Source of the DNA: Anaerolineaceae bacterium
GTDB taxonomy: Bacteria; Chloroflexota; Anaerolineae; Aggregatilineales; Phototrophicaceae
Reading direction: 5' to 3'
DNA: 64,000 nt
Assembly: GCA_007693385.1 (NCBI GenBank)
Contig: REDR01000123.1
Span: 1 to 64,000 of the forward strand
Below are positions 18,208 to 27,182 of this stretch, in pieces. The notes beneath the pieces are model-generated. The model saw only the letters and a program-made list of their open reading frames with translations, did not search any database and had not been told where the DNA came from. Within the stretch, counting starts at the first letter, position 1. Every line of letters starts with the position of its first letter. The translations under genes and the position numbers were made by a program.

Positions 18208-19047
18208 CTACTCAAAAGAGCGGGCGCATCGGAACCCGTAGCCGTTGCCCCAGCCATCCGGATTATACCAGTTACGAAGCGGCGCTCGTAAGTATTGCGA
18301 ACTACTGCCAAACGATCCGCCGCGCAACACACGCTGGACATCTGTGCTATCACCGGTGTCACGCTCCCGGCCATCACCCGCGTGATACGGATACGGTTCA
18401 AATAAACTGCCCGTCCATTCCCAAACGTTTCCGGCCATATCCAAAGCGCCCACCCATGACGCGCCACTGAGCCGACTGCCGACATCCACCGTTCTACGAT
18501 TGGTGTTTTCCGAAGAAATCACATTATCCACGATGAACTCATCGCCCCAAGGGTAAATCAACCCATCCGGGCCACGTGCTGAATATTCCCATTCCGCTTC
18601 GGTCGGCAAGCGTCCGCCGCGTGCTTCACAGAAATCACGCGCATCGAACCAATTGACACTTTCACGCGGTAAATCATCACCAGAAAGCCATCCCGATGAG
18701 CCGTATTGCCCGTTCGTCACTAGATACTTGTCGATCCAGAACGGCTCATCGAAACATTGTTCGTGAGGGGGTTGTTCTCGTTCTGCGACGATCCTGCTCA
18801 ATCCCGCCGCCACCGTCGCAGAAACCTGTTCATCTGTACTGCCCATCATGAAGCATCCGGCAGGCACGAGTACCATTGTCACCATGCCACCCTGCGGCAG
18901 TTCAAATTCGCGTTCAACCGGCGTCCAGTCCGCGTTACGGTTGACGGGCGTTCGTCCCGCATCTTGATCACCGCGCCCCCCGCAAGCGGCAAGCAATAAT
19001 CCGATAACTAACGTCAAAATGAGTGATCGTCCCCGCTTTCGATACAT
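18208..19047 (-). CDS. Lipoprotein with an FGE/sulfatase-modifying-factor-like domain
   Basis: A 279-aa lipoprotein: LLAAC lipobox at about 18-22, then a formylglycine-generating-enzyme-like fold (GCFMMGST, RLPTEAEWEYSARG, YPWGDE, GNVWEW, VLRGGSF, YGFRCARS). The two catalytic cysteines that follow the RGGS motif in true FGE are absent (RGGSFGSSSQY), so enzyme activity is doubtful and a binding or structural role is more likely. AGGGGA precedes the ATG. It lies between ppk2 and the serine hydrolase on the same strand. Confidence 0.85.
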   Translation of the reverse strand: MYRKRGRSLILTLVIGLLLAACGGRGDQDAGRTPVNRNADWTPVEREFELPQGGMVTMVLVPAGCFMMGSTDEQVSATVAAGLSRIVAEREQPPHEQCFDEPFWIDKYLVTNGQYGSSGWLSGDDLPRESVNWFDARDFCEARGGRLPTEAEWEYSARGPDGLIYPWGDEFIVDNVISSENTNRRTVDVGSRLSGASWVGALDMAGNVWEWTGSLFEPYPYHAGDGRERDTGDSTDVQRVLRGGSFGSSSQYLRAPLRNWYNPDGWGNGYGFRCARSFE

Positions 19048-19200
19048 CTTGAAAGAGTCCCCTGTATTCTCTTGATCCAGCCCCTTAGATGCTGTCTTCG
19101 ATTGTTTAACGGGGCGGGCACAGCAATCTAAAACCGATGCTACTGAAACGGGTAATTGGCATACTTTGATTGCGGAAAGCCCGATTCAACTATACTCGTT

Positions 19201-20091
19201 TTATCTTTTCATCTGATCGCCGTAATGATCGGGTACGGTGAAATGCGCGTCTTGTTCCGGACGTTTGTAATCGTGATCGTCCGGCGTGCGCGGGGGCAGT
19301 TCTATGATGCCGGGTACGATGTCTTTATACTTGATCTGGTCGAGCAGGTGGCGGATGGTGTTCAGACGGGCGGCGCGTTTGTCTTCGGCGTCTACCTGAT
19401 ACCATCGTGCTTCGGGGATGTCGGTATATTCAAACATGATGTCCTTAGCTTTGGAATATTCTACCCAGCGATCACGCGCTTCTAAGTCCATCGGACTCAG
19501 TTTCCAGCGCCGCGTGGGGTCTTTGGCGCGTGACTGGAAGCGGCGCTCCTGCTCTTCATCGCTGACCGAAAGCCAGTATTTAATCAATATTGTGCCGGAG
19601 CGCACCAGCATCCGCTCGAATTCTGGCGCACTACGCAGGAATTCCCAGTATTCGCGGTTGGTGCAAAAGCCCATCACGCGCTCGACACCGGCGCGGTTGT
19701 ACCAGCTACGATCAAATATGACGATCTCACCGGCGGCGGGCAGATGCTCGATATAACGCTGGAAATACCATTGTGTTTTCTCGCGGTCAGAGGGTTTGCC
19801 TAGCGCGATGACGCGCACGCCACGCGGCTGAAGTGGCTCGGTAATACGCTTGATGATGCCGCCTTTGCCCGCCGCGTCGCGTCCTTCAAATAACAGGACG
19901 ACGCGCAAATCCTTCTCTTTGATCCAATATTGCCATTTGACTAACTCAAGGTGTAGCCGCTTGAGTTCTTTCTCGTAGAAGGTTTTATTCAGCCGCCGCC
20001 GTCTGGATTGACGGCGCTTGGGTGGGTTCTCAGTCGCTTTTGTGCCGTTTGTGCTGGCTTTCTCTTTCTTCTTGCCGGATTTTGCAGACAT
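19201..20091 (-). CDS. ppk2: Polyphosphate kinase 2 family protein
   Basis: Cytoplasmic kinase that transfers phosphate between polyphosphate and nucleotides. The 296-aa protein has a Lys/Arg-rich disordered N-terminus (about 1-35), Walker A FEGRDAAGKGG (about 68-78), Walker B FDRSWYNRAG and a lid region ERRFQSRAKDP, matching class I PPK2. An upstream TTG at 20097 is in frame. ATG at 20091 is preferred because AGGAC is about 10 nt upstream of it. Divergent from nusA. Confidence 0.93.
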   Translation of the reverse strand: MSAKSGKKKEKASTNGTKATENPPKRRQSRRRRLNKTFYEKELKRLHLELVKWQYWIKEKDLRVVLLFEGRDAAGKGGIIKRITEPLQPRGVRVIALGKPSDREKTQWYFQRYIEHLPAAGEIVIFDRSWYNRAGVERVMGFCTNREYWEFLRSAPEFERMLVRSGTILIKYWLSVSDEEQERRFQSRAKDPTRRWKLSPMDLEARDRWVEYSKAKDIMFEYTDIPEARWYQVDAEDKRAARLNTIRHLLDQIKYKDIVPGIIELPPRTPDDHDYKRPEQDAHFTVPDHYGDQMKR

Positions 20092-20205
20092 GAACAAATG
20101 GTCCTTTTTTACACCGTATTTTTGCGTATACCCTTATGATATATCGGCGTGGCGATGGACGCGAATCTCCGGCGTGTCACGGGAGGGTGGGGCGCTTCGC
20201 CGACA

Positions 20206-20234
20206 TTGACAGAAGATGTCGGACATGCTAACAT
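20206..20234 (+). promoter_or_regulatory. Sigma70-type promoter of the nusA operon
   Basis: Perfect -35 TTGACA (20206-20211), 17-bp spacer, extended -10 TGc-TAACAT (20229-20234). The predicted transcript starts near 20241, giving a leader of about 85 nt that contains an intrinsic terminator before nusA. Confidence 0.75.
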
Positions 20235-20257
20235 CTTAGTCAACAGAACGACGCCGG

Positions 20258-20287
20258 AAAAAGTGGGCAACCCCCACTTTTTCTTTT
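20258..20287 (+). terminator. Intrinsic terminator (attenuator) in the nusA leader
   Basis: A perfect 10-bp stem (20258-20267 with 20273-20282), 5-nt loop and T-rich tail (ttctttt) lie between the predicted start point and the nusA start codon. Nothing upstream on the plus strand needs terminating, since ppk2 is divergent. It therefore looks like an attenuator of this operon, plausibly sensed by NusA itself. Confidence 0.7.
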
Positions 20288-20324
20288 ATGTGTGTAAAAA
20301 CATGCGGCTGTGGGAGTTACATCC

Positions 20325-22265
20325 GTGAAAAACGAATTTGAGTTAGCCTTTAAGGAAATTACCGAGTTCCGCGCCTTGCCACAGGATACTGTGCTTGAGG
20401 CGCTGAAGACGGCGCTGGTCTCCGCTTACCGGCGTGATACCAACGCCAGCGCCGCCCAGCAGGTCGAAGCGATGGTCGATACAGCGACTGGACGCCCCAA
20501 AATCTTTGTGGAAAAAGAAGTCGTGGATGAAGTCGAAAATCCCGACACTGAAGTACATATCGAGAAGGCGCGTTTCTACGATCCAGAATGTCAGTTGGGC
20601 GATACTGTCATGGTGCAAATTGAAGGCACTATGAAAAAGTTCGGGCGCATCGCCGCACAGACCGCTAAACAGGTCATTTTGCAGAAAATCCGCGAAGCTG
20701 AACGTGCCGCCCTGTACGATGAGTTCATCGAAAAAGAGGGCGACATCGTTAACGGCACGATCCAGAGCGTGAACAACAACATGGTCACGGTCAGCTTAGG
20801 CCGCGCAGAGGCCATCATGCCGAAGGCGCACCAGATAAAAGGTGAGCGCTACCGCCCGCACGATAAACTGCGCGTTTATCTGCTGGAAGTCAAAAAGTCG
20901 AATCGTGGCCCGCAGATCGTCGTCAGCCGCAGTCATCGCAATATGCTCCGGCGCTTACTGGAGTTTGAAGTCCCCGAAATCTATAACGGCCAGATTGAGA
21001 TTAAAAATATCGCCCGCGAAGCCGGTTATCGCTCAAAAGTGGCGGTTGTCGCGCTACAAGAGGGCATTGATCCGGTTGGCGCGTGTGTCGGGATGCGCGG
21101 CATCCGTATTCAGAACATCGTCAAGGAATTGCAAGACGAGAAGATTGACGTGATCGAATGGAATCCGCAACAGGAATCCTTCATCGAGAAATCACTCAGT
21201 CCGGCGCGTGTGACCGGCGTCTATCTGGACGATGATCCGGACGCGGGGCGTACCGCGATTGTCGTCGTGCCGGATGACCAGCTATCGCTGGCGATTGGCC
21301 GCGAAGGGCAGAATGCCCGTCTCGCCGCCAAGCTGACCGGCTGGCGCATTGACATCAAGAGCGTGACCGAATCCGTCACCGAAGCGTTACACAATATTGA
21401 TCGCCCGCCGCTTGATGATCTTCTGCTGGAACACGCTGATCTGCTGGCCGAAGTCAGCTTGATTGTGGAGAAACAGCAAGCCGGACGCGCTGTTATGCCG
21501 GAAGAATTCCGTTTGCTGGCGCAGTTGGCCGATCTGTCCGAGCGCCGTCTGCAACAGGCACGCGACAAGGCGCGGCAGGCACGGGTGGAGGAGATCAACG
21601 CGGTTAAATTGACGTTGCCCGCGCACGCTTTCGATATTCCGGTGACTGACCTCAACTTGCAGGATCACATCATCGAATGTCTGCAACCGCTTGAAAATGT
21701 CGGCGAGATCATGCTCCGCTTCTTGATTGACGAGAACCGTCTGCGCCGTCTGCTGGGCAAAGATGCCGAGAGCGCTTTGCCATTGGTGCAGGAAGCGCTC
21801 GATGAGCTGGTCTATGCCGATACATTGCTGGAAGGGTCTACCGCCGAAACCGGCGAAACGTCCGCCGACGAGCCACAGGCTGAAATGGTGGTTGACGAGG
21901 CGGAAAATGTGGTAAAATCAGACTCGGTGATGCCTGAGCAAATGGAGCAGGCCGCTTCCGAAGAAGAGACAACCGAAGACGATGATGCCCTGCCGATAGC
22001 CTTTCCGGGTGAGCAGGACGAATCGCAGGGCAAAAAGCCAGCGCGTAAAGTCGGCGCATCTGACGCTGATGAGGCGGTATCGTTTGCTGATGACGACGAC
22101 GACGACTTCGACGAAGATGACGACGACATCAGCGATGATAAGAAGCGTGACCGCAAAGAACGCGAAAAGCGTCGTCAGTTGGTCTTTGATGAGGATACCG
22201 GACAGGTCTATGCTAAGCGTCGCCGCAAAGGAAGCCGCAAACGTGATATGTGGGATGATCTATAG
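20325..22265 (+). CDS. nusA: Transcription termination/antitermination factor NusA
   Basis: RNA polymerase-associated factor controlling pausing, termination and antitermination. In 646 aa: NusA N-terminal domain (about 1-125, [12 protein letters not shown]), S1 domain (about 130-195), KH1 (GACVGMRG) and KH2 ([18 protein letters not shown]) to about 345. A long C-terminal extension follows: helical to about 490, then acidic with an Asp/Glu run at 22093-22140, then a basic tail ending [11 protein letters not shown] at 20325 is chosen over an upstream in-frame GTG at 20310 because gggag sits 8 nt before it and the family begins here. rimP is not upstream, unlike the usual order. Confidence 0.96.
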   Translation: MKNEFELAFKEITEFRALPQDTVLEALKTALVSAYRRDTNASAAQQVEAMVDTATGRPKIFVEKEVVDEVENPDTEVHIEKARFYDPECQLGDTVMVQIEGTMKKFGRIAAQTAKQVILQKIREAERAALYDEFIEKEGDIVNGTIQSVNNNMVTVSLGRAEAIMPKAHQIKGERYRPHDKLRVYLLEVKKSNRGPQIVVSRSHRNMLRRLLEFEVPEIYNGQIEIKNIAREAGYRSKVAVVALQEGIDPVGACVGMRGIRIQNIVKELQDEKIDVIEWNPQQESFIEKSLSPARVTGVYLDDDPDAGRTAIVVVPDDQLSLAIGREGQNARLAAKLTGWRIDIKSVTESVTEALHNIDRPPLDDLLLEHADLLAEVSLIVEKQQAGRAVMPEEFRLLAQLADLSERRLQQARDKARQARVEEINAVKLTLPAHAFDIPVTDLNLQDHIIECLQPLENVGEIMLRFLIDENRLRRLLGKDAESALPLVQEALDELVYADTLLEGSTAETGETSADEPQAEMVVDEAENVVKSDSVMPEQMEQAASEEETTEDDDALPIAFPGEQDESQGKKPARKVGASDADEAVSFADDDDDDFDEDDDDISDDKKRDRKEREKRRQLVFDEDTGQVYAKRRRKGSRKRDMWDDL

Positions 22266-22268
22266 CGT

Positions 22269-22580
22269 ATGACCGATAAAAATGCGAACGACACGGATAC
22301 CGAGCTGATTTCCGAAGGAAACCATCGCATTGACTGGGAACGCAAGAAAAAGCGTAAGCGTCAGGATCAGCGCGAACCTCTCGACAACCCGCCGGTGGTT
22401 GAAGAAGAGGATGCGCTGATCGCCGAAGTGTTAGAGAAGACACCGGACGACAAACACAAGCGCCGTTCGCGTAAGAAAAAGCGGCATCTGGTTTATGACG
22501 AGAGTCGCGGGACGGTGATTGTCAAGCGTAAGCGGCGGCGGCAGGCCGTCAGCGCGTGGGATGATTGGGACGATGAATAA
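22269..22580 (+). CDS. Uncharacterised 103-aa charged protein; C-terminus resembles the NusA tail
   Basis: Not a family I recognise. It starts three bases after the nusA stop with no clear ribosome site, so translation is probably coupled. It is very rich in Lys/Arg and Asp/Glu, with no predicted TM segment. Its last about 32 residues (RHLVYDESRG..., then VKRKRRR, ending AWDDWDDE) match the NusA end ([10 protein letters not shown]..., AKRRRKG, ending MWDDL) almost without gaps. A shared binding partner, perhaps RNA polymerase, the ribosome or RNA, is inferred. Confidence 0.75.
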   Translation: MTDKNANDTDTELISEGNHRIDWERKKKRKRQDQREPLDNPPVVEEEDALIAEVLEKTPDDKHKRRSRKKKRHLVYDESRGTVIVKRKRRRQAVSAWDDWDDE

Positions 22581-22604
22581 TCGTCGTTTGATGGGTATTT
22601 AATC

Positions 22605-22889
22605 GTGATGAAGATGCGCGATCAAGCAAAAAAACGGCGCACGCCGGAGCGTATGTGTGCGGTCTGTCGGACCAAACACAGCAAACGCGCTCTGACGCGG
22701 CTGGTCAATACGCCGGATGGGATCATGCTTGATCCTTCTGGCAAGTTGAACGGGCGCGGCGCTTATTTATGCGAGGATCGTGTCTGTTGGGAGCGTGCCG
22801 TGAATACGTCTGTTCTCGAAAAAGCATTGCGCGTGACGCTGGATGATGACGCCCGTGCCCGTATTAAGCAGGCTCAGCCGGCATCATGA
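22605..22889 (+). CDS. ylxR: YlxR family RNA-binding protein (DUF448)
   Basis: Small basic protein (94 aa) commonly encoded between nusA and infB, implicated in RNA binding and RNase P modulation in some bacteria. The RRTPERMCAVCR and NGRGAYLC..CWERA signatures are present, with four cysteines in two pairs. The frame can start at GTG 22605 or ATG 22608; neither has a strong ribosome site. The usual ylxQ (L7Ae-like) gene is not found in the 107 nt before infB. Confidence 0.93.
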   Translation: MMKMRDQAKKRRTPERMCAVCRTKHSKRALTRLVNTPDGIMLDPSGKLNGRGAYLCEDRVCWERAVNTSVLEKALRVTLDDDARARIKQAQPAS

Positions 22890-22996
22890 TTGTCATGATT
22901 CATTTTTGGAATAACGATGGACGGTGAGATGTAACGTTTGACTCTTGGCTTGCCATGCCGACGACTTCTCATTGTCCCTGATGATGTGGAGGTTAT

Positions 22997-24796
22997 ATGG
23001 CGCAAGAAAAGCAAGTAATCCTTTTACCGGACTTTATCACCGTCCGTGAATTCGCCGAGTTGATTGATGCCAGCCCGATTGAGGTGATGAAGAAGCTCAT
23101 CGCTAGCGGCATTATGGCGAAGATCAACCAGCAGATCGACTTTGAGACGGCGGCCATTGTCGCCGAAGAACTCGGCTTTGAAGCGCAATCCGCTTCTGCT
23201 GTCGCCAAAGCGGAAGAAGATCAGCGACGCATCGAGCAATCGACACAGGAATGGCGCAAGGTCTACAGCGACGAAAAAGCCGAAGACCTGATCGAACGCC
23301 CCCCGATTATCACCATTCTAGGCCATGTCGATCATGGCAAGACAACCCTTCTGGATACCATCCGCAAAGCACACGTCGCTGAAGGTGAGGCCGGTGGCAT
23401 CACCCAGCACATCGGCGCGTATCGCGTTCAGCATGACGGGCGCACCCTGACGTTTCTCGACACGCCGGGCCATGAGGCTTTCACGGCGATGCGGGCACGC
23501 GGGGCGAACGGCGCTGACGTGGCGATTCTGGTCGTGGCGGCGGATGACGGCGTGATGCCGACCACCCGCGAGGCGCTCTCTCATGCGCGGGCGGCCAATG
23601 TGCCGATTGTGGTGGCGATCACCAAAGTGGACAAGAATAACGCCAACGCTGACCGCGTGAAGCAACAATTAGCCGAGCTAGAGCTGGTACCCGACGATTG
23701 GGACGGCGATACAATGATGGTGCCGGTTAATTCGCTCTCTGGCGATGGAATCGAAGACCTATTGGAGGCGTTGTTGCTGGTTGGTGGCGAGCAGAACATC
23801 GTCGCTAATCCGGGCGCTGAGCCGTCCGGCGTGGTCATCGAGGCGCAGATGGAGCGTAATCGCGGCACGGTGGCGACTTTGCTGGTGCTGAATGGGACAC
23901 TGCGGCGCGGCGATACCATCGTGGCGGGCACGTCCTACGGGCGCATCCGTGCGATGTTTGATGATACTGGCGCACAGGTCAACGAGGCCGCGCCCTCCAT
24001 GCCGGTGTCGATTCTGGGACTCAACGAACCGCCATCACCCGGCGAACCGTTCCAGCAGGTCAAAAACGAAAAAGTAGCCCGCGTTATCGTCGGTGATAAA
24101 CTGGACGCGATACAGGACAGAGACAGCACCACGCCGCAGATGACGCTGGAAGATATGTTCGCGCAGTTCACCGCCGGTCAGGTCAAAGAGTTGAACTTGA
24201 TCGTCAAAGCGGACGTGCAGGGTTCTCTGGAGCCGCTAGTCTCCTCCATCGAGGAGTTATCCGGCAATAACGCGGAGGGCATCCGCGTTCGTATCCTGCA
24301 ATCGGATGTCGGCAACATCAGCGAAAATGATGTCACGCTGGCGAGCGCCTCCGACGCGGTGGTGCTGGGCTTTAATGTCGGCGTGGATAACGCCGCCAAG
24401 CGTGCGTCGGAGACGCATCATGTGGACATTCGCCAGTACAGCATCATCTACAAGCTACTGGAAGATGTCGAACTAGCCCTGCACGGTATGTTAGAGCCGG
24501 TGTATAAGCCGCGCACCGTCGGTAGCGCCGAAGTCCGCGCTGTGTTTAACATCTCAAAGGGTAACGTGGCCGGTTGCTACGTGTTGGATGGTGAAATTCG
24601 GCGTAACGCCAAAGCGCGAGTTCTGCGTGGCAACAAGGTCATCGTGGAGGAGACGACGTTTAGCTCCTTGAAGCGCGTTAAAGATGATGTGCGCGAAGTC
24701 CGCGCCGGTTTTGAGTGTGGTATCACGCTGAACAAATTCGATAACTTTGAAGAAGGCGACATCATAGAGTGTTTTGTGATGGAGCGCGTTAGTTAG
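22997..24796 (+). CDS. infB: Translation initiation factor IF-2
   Basis: GTPase that brings initiator tRNA to the ribosome. The 599-aa protein is a compact form with one IF2_N domain (about 10-62) and a short linker. The G domain has G1 GHVDHGKT (109-116), DTPGHEAF and NKVD-type ITKVDK, followed by the beta-barrel and C2 domains. It lacks the long N-terminal extension of enterobacterial IF-2. The tail ([13 protein letters not shown]) is complete. ggagg is 6 nt before the ATG. Confidence 0.97.
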   Translation: MAQEKQVILLPDFITVREFAELIDASPIEVMKKLIASGIMAKINQQIDFETAAIVAEELGFEAQSASAVAKAEEDQRRIEQSTQEWRKVYSDEKAEDLIERPPIITILGHVDHGKTTLLDTIRKAHVAEGEAGGITQHIGAYRVQHDGRTLTFLDTPGHEAFTAMRARGANGADVAILVVAADDGVMPTTREALSHARAANVPIVVAITKVDKNNANADRVKQQLAELELVPDDWDGDTMMVPVNSLSGDGIEDLLEALLLVGGEQNIVANPGAEPSGVVIEAQMERNRGTVATLLVLNGTLRRGDTIVAGTSYGRIRAMFDDTGAQVNEAAPSMPVSILGLNEPPSPGEPFQQVKNEKVARVIVGDKLDAIQDRDSTTPQMTLEDMFAQFTAGQVKELNLIVKADVQGSLEPLVSSIEELSGNNAEGIRVRILQSDVGNISENDVTLASASDAVVLGFNVGVDNAAKRASETHHVDIRQYSIIYKLLEDVELALHGMLEPVYKPRTVGSAEVRAVFNISKGNVAGCYVLDGEIRRNAKARVLRGNKVIVEETTFSSLKRVKDDVREVRAGFECGITLNKFDNFEEGDIIECFVMERVS

Positions 24797-24821
24797 CGAT
24801 TAGTGGTCAGCAGTGGGGCAG

Positions 24822-24852
24822 AAAGGGCGTTCAGATGAGCGCCCTTTCGTTT
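24822..24852 (+). terminator. Hairpin with weak T tract between infB and rbfA
   Basis: A 10-bp stem (24822-24831 with 24838-24847, one G:U) and 6-nt loop are followed by the broken T tract cgtttg. It could lower transcription into rbfA-ribF rather than end it. Confidence 0.5.
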
Positions 24853-24891
24853 GTAAGACCGCCCTGCGTTTGATCGAGGAGAGATGAAACG

Positions 24892-25311
24892 ATGTCGTTA
24901 AAACAACAACGCATCGCGGAGCGCATCCGCATTATATTGAGTGAACTGCTATTGCGTGAGGTAAGCGACCCGCGCTTGCAGGGAATTACGGTGACACAGG
25001 TTAAGATTGATCCGGAGATCATGTTCGCCGATGTTTTCGTGGGCGCTCTGGGCGATGAAGACCGCGAAGAAGAAGTGATGGCCGGTTTGAAGAGCGCCAA
25101 AGGTTTTCTGCGGCGCGAGGTTGGGTCGCGTATCCGCACGCGCAACACGCCTGACCTGCATTTTCGCTGGGATGCCAGTTTAGCGCGGGGCGAGAAGATC
25201 AATCGCCTGCTGGATAGTCTGCATATCCCGCCACCCGCGCCTGAATCCGAGCCGCTACACGATGATCTGGACGATTTAGATGACCTTGGAGATGTTGACA
25301 CCGATGATTAA
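24892..25311 (+). CDS. rbfA: 30S ribosome-binding factor A
   Basis: KH-fold protein that binds immature 30S subunits and helps 16S rRNA 5'-end maturation. The 139-aa protein has RIAERIRIILSELLLREVSD and the DPRL motif, with a C-terminal acidic tail (about 118-139). GGAG about 12-15 nt and a weaker GAG nearer precede the ATG. Its stop overlaps the next start by 8 nt. Confidence 0.94.
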   Translation: MSLKQQRIAERIRIILSELLLREVSDPRLQGITVTQVKIDPEIMFADVFVGALGDEDREEEVMAGLKSAKGFLRREVGSRIRTRNTPDLHFRWDASLARGEKINRLLDSLHIPPPAPESEPLHDDLDDLDDLGDVDTDD

Positions 25312-26296
25312 CGAAACACACTGGCAGGCCGCCCACGATGCGATAGCGGACGCTTCGCGCATTGTGGTTGTGACGCATGTCAGCCCGGATGGGGACGCTA
25401 TCGGCTCGATGTTGGGCGTTGCCAATATATTGCGCGGTATGGGTAAAACGGTTGATTGCGCGGTGGATGGTGGCGTGCCGCCGACGTTCACCTTCTTGCC
25501 CAACGCCGACACGATACAGCCCAAGCTGTTCAAAGGGGAATGGGATGTGTTCATCTCCACCGATTCCAGCGATGAAGCGCGTACCGGCGAATGTGGCGCA
25601 TACGCCCGCGCCAATAGCCGCACCGTGATTAATCTGGATCATCACGCTACCAATACGCTTTTCGGCGATATTCATCTGGTGCAATCGACGGTGAGTTCAG
25701 CGGCGGAAGTTGCTTTTAACTGGGTGGAGCAGATGGCGGTGGCGTTCTCGCCGGAAGTCGCCCGCCCGTTATTGACCGGCATCGTCACCGATACTATCGG
25801 CTTCCGCACGAGCAACGTCACCGAGCGCACGCTGGCCGTCGCGCAAACGCTGATAAAATCCGGCGCATCGCTGACCGAAATCACCGAACGGGCGCTTGAT
25901 AATCGCTCCTATCAATCGGTCAACCTGTGGAAACAGGCGTTGCAATCAATGGAGTTGCATGAAGGCGGCGTGCTGTGCGTCACCATCACGCGGGATGACT
26001 TCAAGCAGGCGGGTATCTATGAAGATGGCGACTTCGGGCTGGCTGGCTTTCTGGTGCGCGTCGAAGAAGCGATGATCGCCGTCGTCATCAAAGAGACGGA
26101 AGAAGACGGTCAGATTAACGTCAGTATGCGGGCGAAGCCCGGCTTTAACGTGGCCGATACCGCGCTGGAATTGGGGGGCGGCGGCCATCTGCAAGCCTCC
26201 GGCGCGACGGTTGAGGGGACGCTGGCTGATGTTAAGGCGCGGACGCTGGCTCTGCTGGTGCAGGCCGCCAAATCGGGGAAGCGTGTCATTGTCTGA
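25304..26296 (+). CDS. nrnA: DHH-family phosphoesterase (NrnA-like nanoRNase/pAp phosphatase)
   Basis: Mn-dependent DHH/DHHA1 enzyme that probably degrades nanoRNA and 3'-phosphoadenosine 5'-phosphate. The 330-aa protein has SPDGDAIGS (residues about 28-36), a DHH motif in NLDHHATN, GIVTDTIGF and the C-terminal DHHA1 glycine loop GGGGHLQASGA. Earlier in-frame ATGs at 25280 and 25292 lie inside rbfA. ATG 25304 is chosen because ggag is 12 nt upstream and the family begins near here. Placed between rbfA and truB as in many Gram-positive and Chloroflexota genomes. Confidence 0.9.
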   Translation: MINETHWQAAHDAIADASRIVVVTHVSPDGDAIGSMLGVANILRGMGKTVDCAVDGGVPPTFTFLPNADTIQPKLFKGEWDVFISTDSSDEARTGECGAYARANSRTVINLDHHATNTLFGDIHLVQSTVSSAAEVAFNWVEQMAVAFSPEVARPLLTGIVTDTIGFRTSNVTERTLAVAQTLIKSGASLTEITERALDNRSYQSVNLWKQALQSMELHEGGVLCVTITRDDFKQAGIYEDGDFGLAGFLVRVEEAMIAVVIKETEEDGQINVSMRAKPGFNVADTALELGGGGHLQASGATVEGTLADVKARTLALLVQAAKSGKRVIV

Positions 26297-27173
26297 GGTT
26301 TTCGGCTTCCTGAACATCGACAAGCCGCACGGCCTGACCAGTCATGATGTCGTCGGCAAGATACGGCGCGGACTGCGCGTGAAGAAAGTCGGCCATGCCG
26401 GGACGCTCGATCCGCTAGCGACTGGCGTGCTGGTGATCTGTCTGGGGGCGGCCACCCGCCTCAGTGAATACATGATGCACACGCGCAAGCGTTATTCTGC
26501 CCGCGTGCGGCTGGGGCAGGCGACCACGACTTATGACGGTGAGGGCGAGATTACCACGCAGGCCGATGCCGACCACATCGATCAAGCGGCGGTGTTGGCG
26601 CTGTTGCCGCGCTTCACGGGGGACATCGAACAGGTGCCGCCAATCTATAGCGCGATCAAACGCGATGGCAAAAAGCTGTATGAGATGGCACGGGCGGGGG
26701 AGGATGTCACGCCCGCGCCGCGTCCGGTCACGATCCATGAATTGACCATCACCGCATGGCGTCCGCCGCATTTTACGCTGGATGTCGTCTGTGAGGCGGG
26801 GACGTATATCCGCAGTCTGGCGCACGACATCGGCGCGGCGCTGGAAGTCGGGGCGCATCTGGCTGACTTGCGACGGGTGGCTAGCGGAGCGCTAACCACT
26901 GAATCCGCGCTTGACCTGAATGAAATCTTAGAAAACCCTGATTGGATGCACAGTATCATACCGCCGGATGTCGCGCTGGATCACATCCCTGCTTTACACT
27001 TAGATGACGGCGACATCGCCCATATCGCGCATGGACGCCGCCCGCAATCCACGCCGCCACCGGTAGCCGGTGCGACGGTTGCCCGCGCTCATGACGCCGA
27101 CGGGCGCTTGCGGGCGATCCTGCGGGCGGAGGGTGGCGCATGGCGTCCGCATAAGGTCTTTCATCCAGAATAA
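26283..27173 (+). CDS. truB: tRNA pseudouridine(55) synthase
   Basis: Makes pseudouridine 55 in the T-loop of tRNAs. The 296-aa protein has the catalytic motif GHAGTLDPLATGVL (Asp nucleophile), YSAIKRDGKKLY and the AGTYIRSLAHDIG motif. The frame runs further upstream inside the previous gene. GTG 26283 (or TTG 26289, which is better spaced from ggggaa) is the likely start, giving an overlap with nrnA of about 8-14 nt. Confidence 0.95.
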   Translation: MSLSEVFGFLNIDKPHGLTSHDVVGKIRRGLRVKKVGHAGTLDPLATGVLVICLGAATRLSEYMMHTRKRYSARVRLGQATTTYDGEGEITTQADADHIDQAAVLALLPRFTGDIEQVPPIYSAIKRDGKKLYEMARAGEDVTPAPRPVTIHELTITAWRPPHFTLDVVCEAGTYIRSLAHDIGAALEVGAHLADLRRVASGALTTESALDLNEILENPDWMHSIIPPDVALDHIPALHLDDGDIAHIAHGRRPQSTPPPVAGATVARAHDADGRLRAILRAEGGAWRPHKVFHPE

Positions 27174-27182
27174 AAGGTGACT

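Noticed and set aside
22997-24796. IF-2 as N-terminally truncated
   Set aside because: It has its own good ribosome site, an IF2_N domain and a complete core; short IF-2 forms are normal in many phyla.
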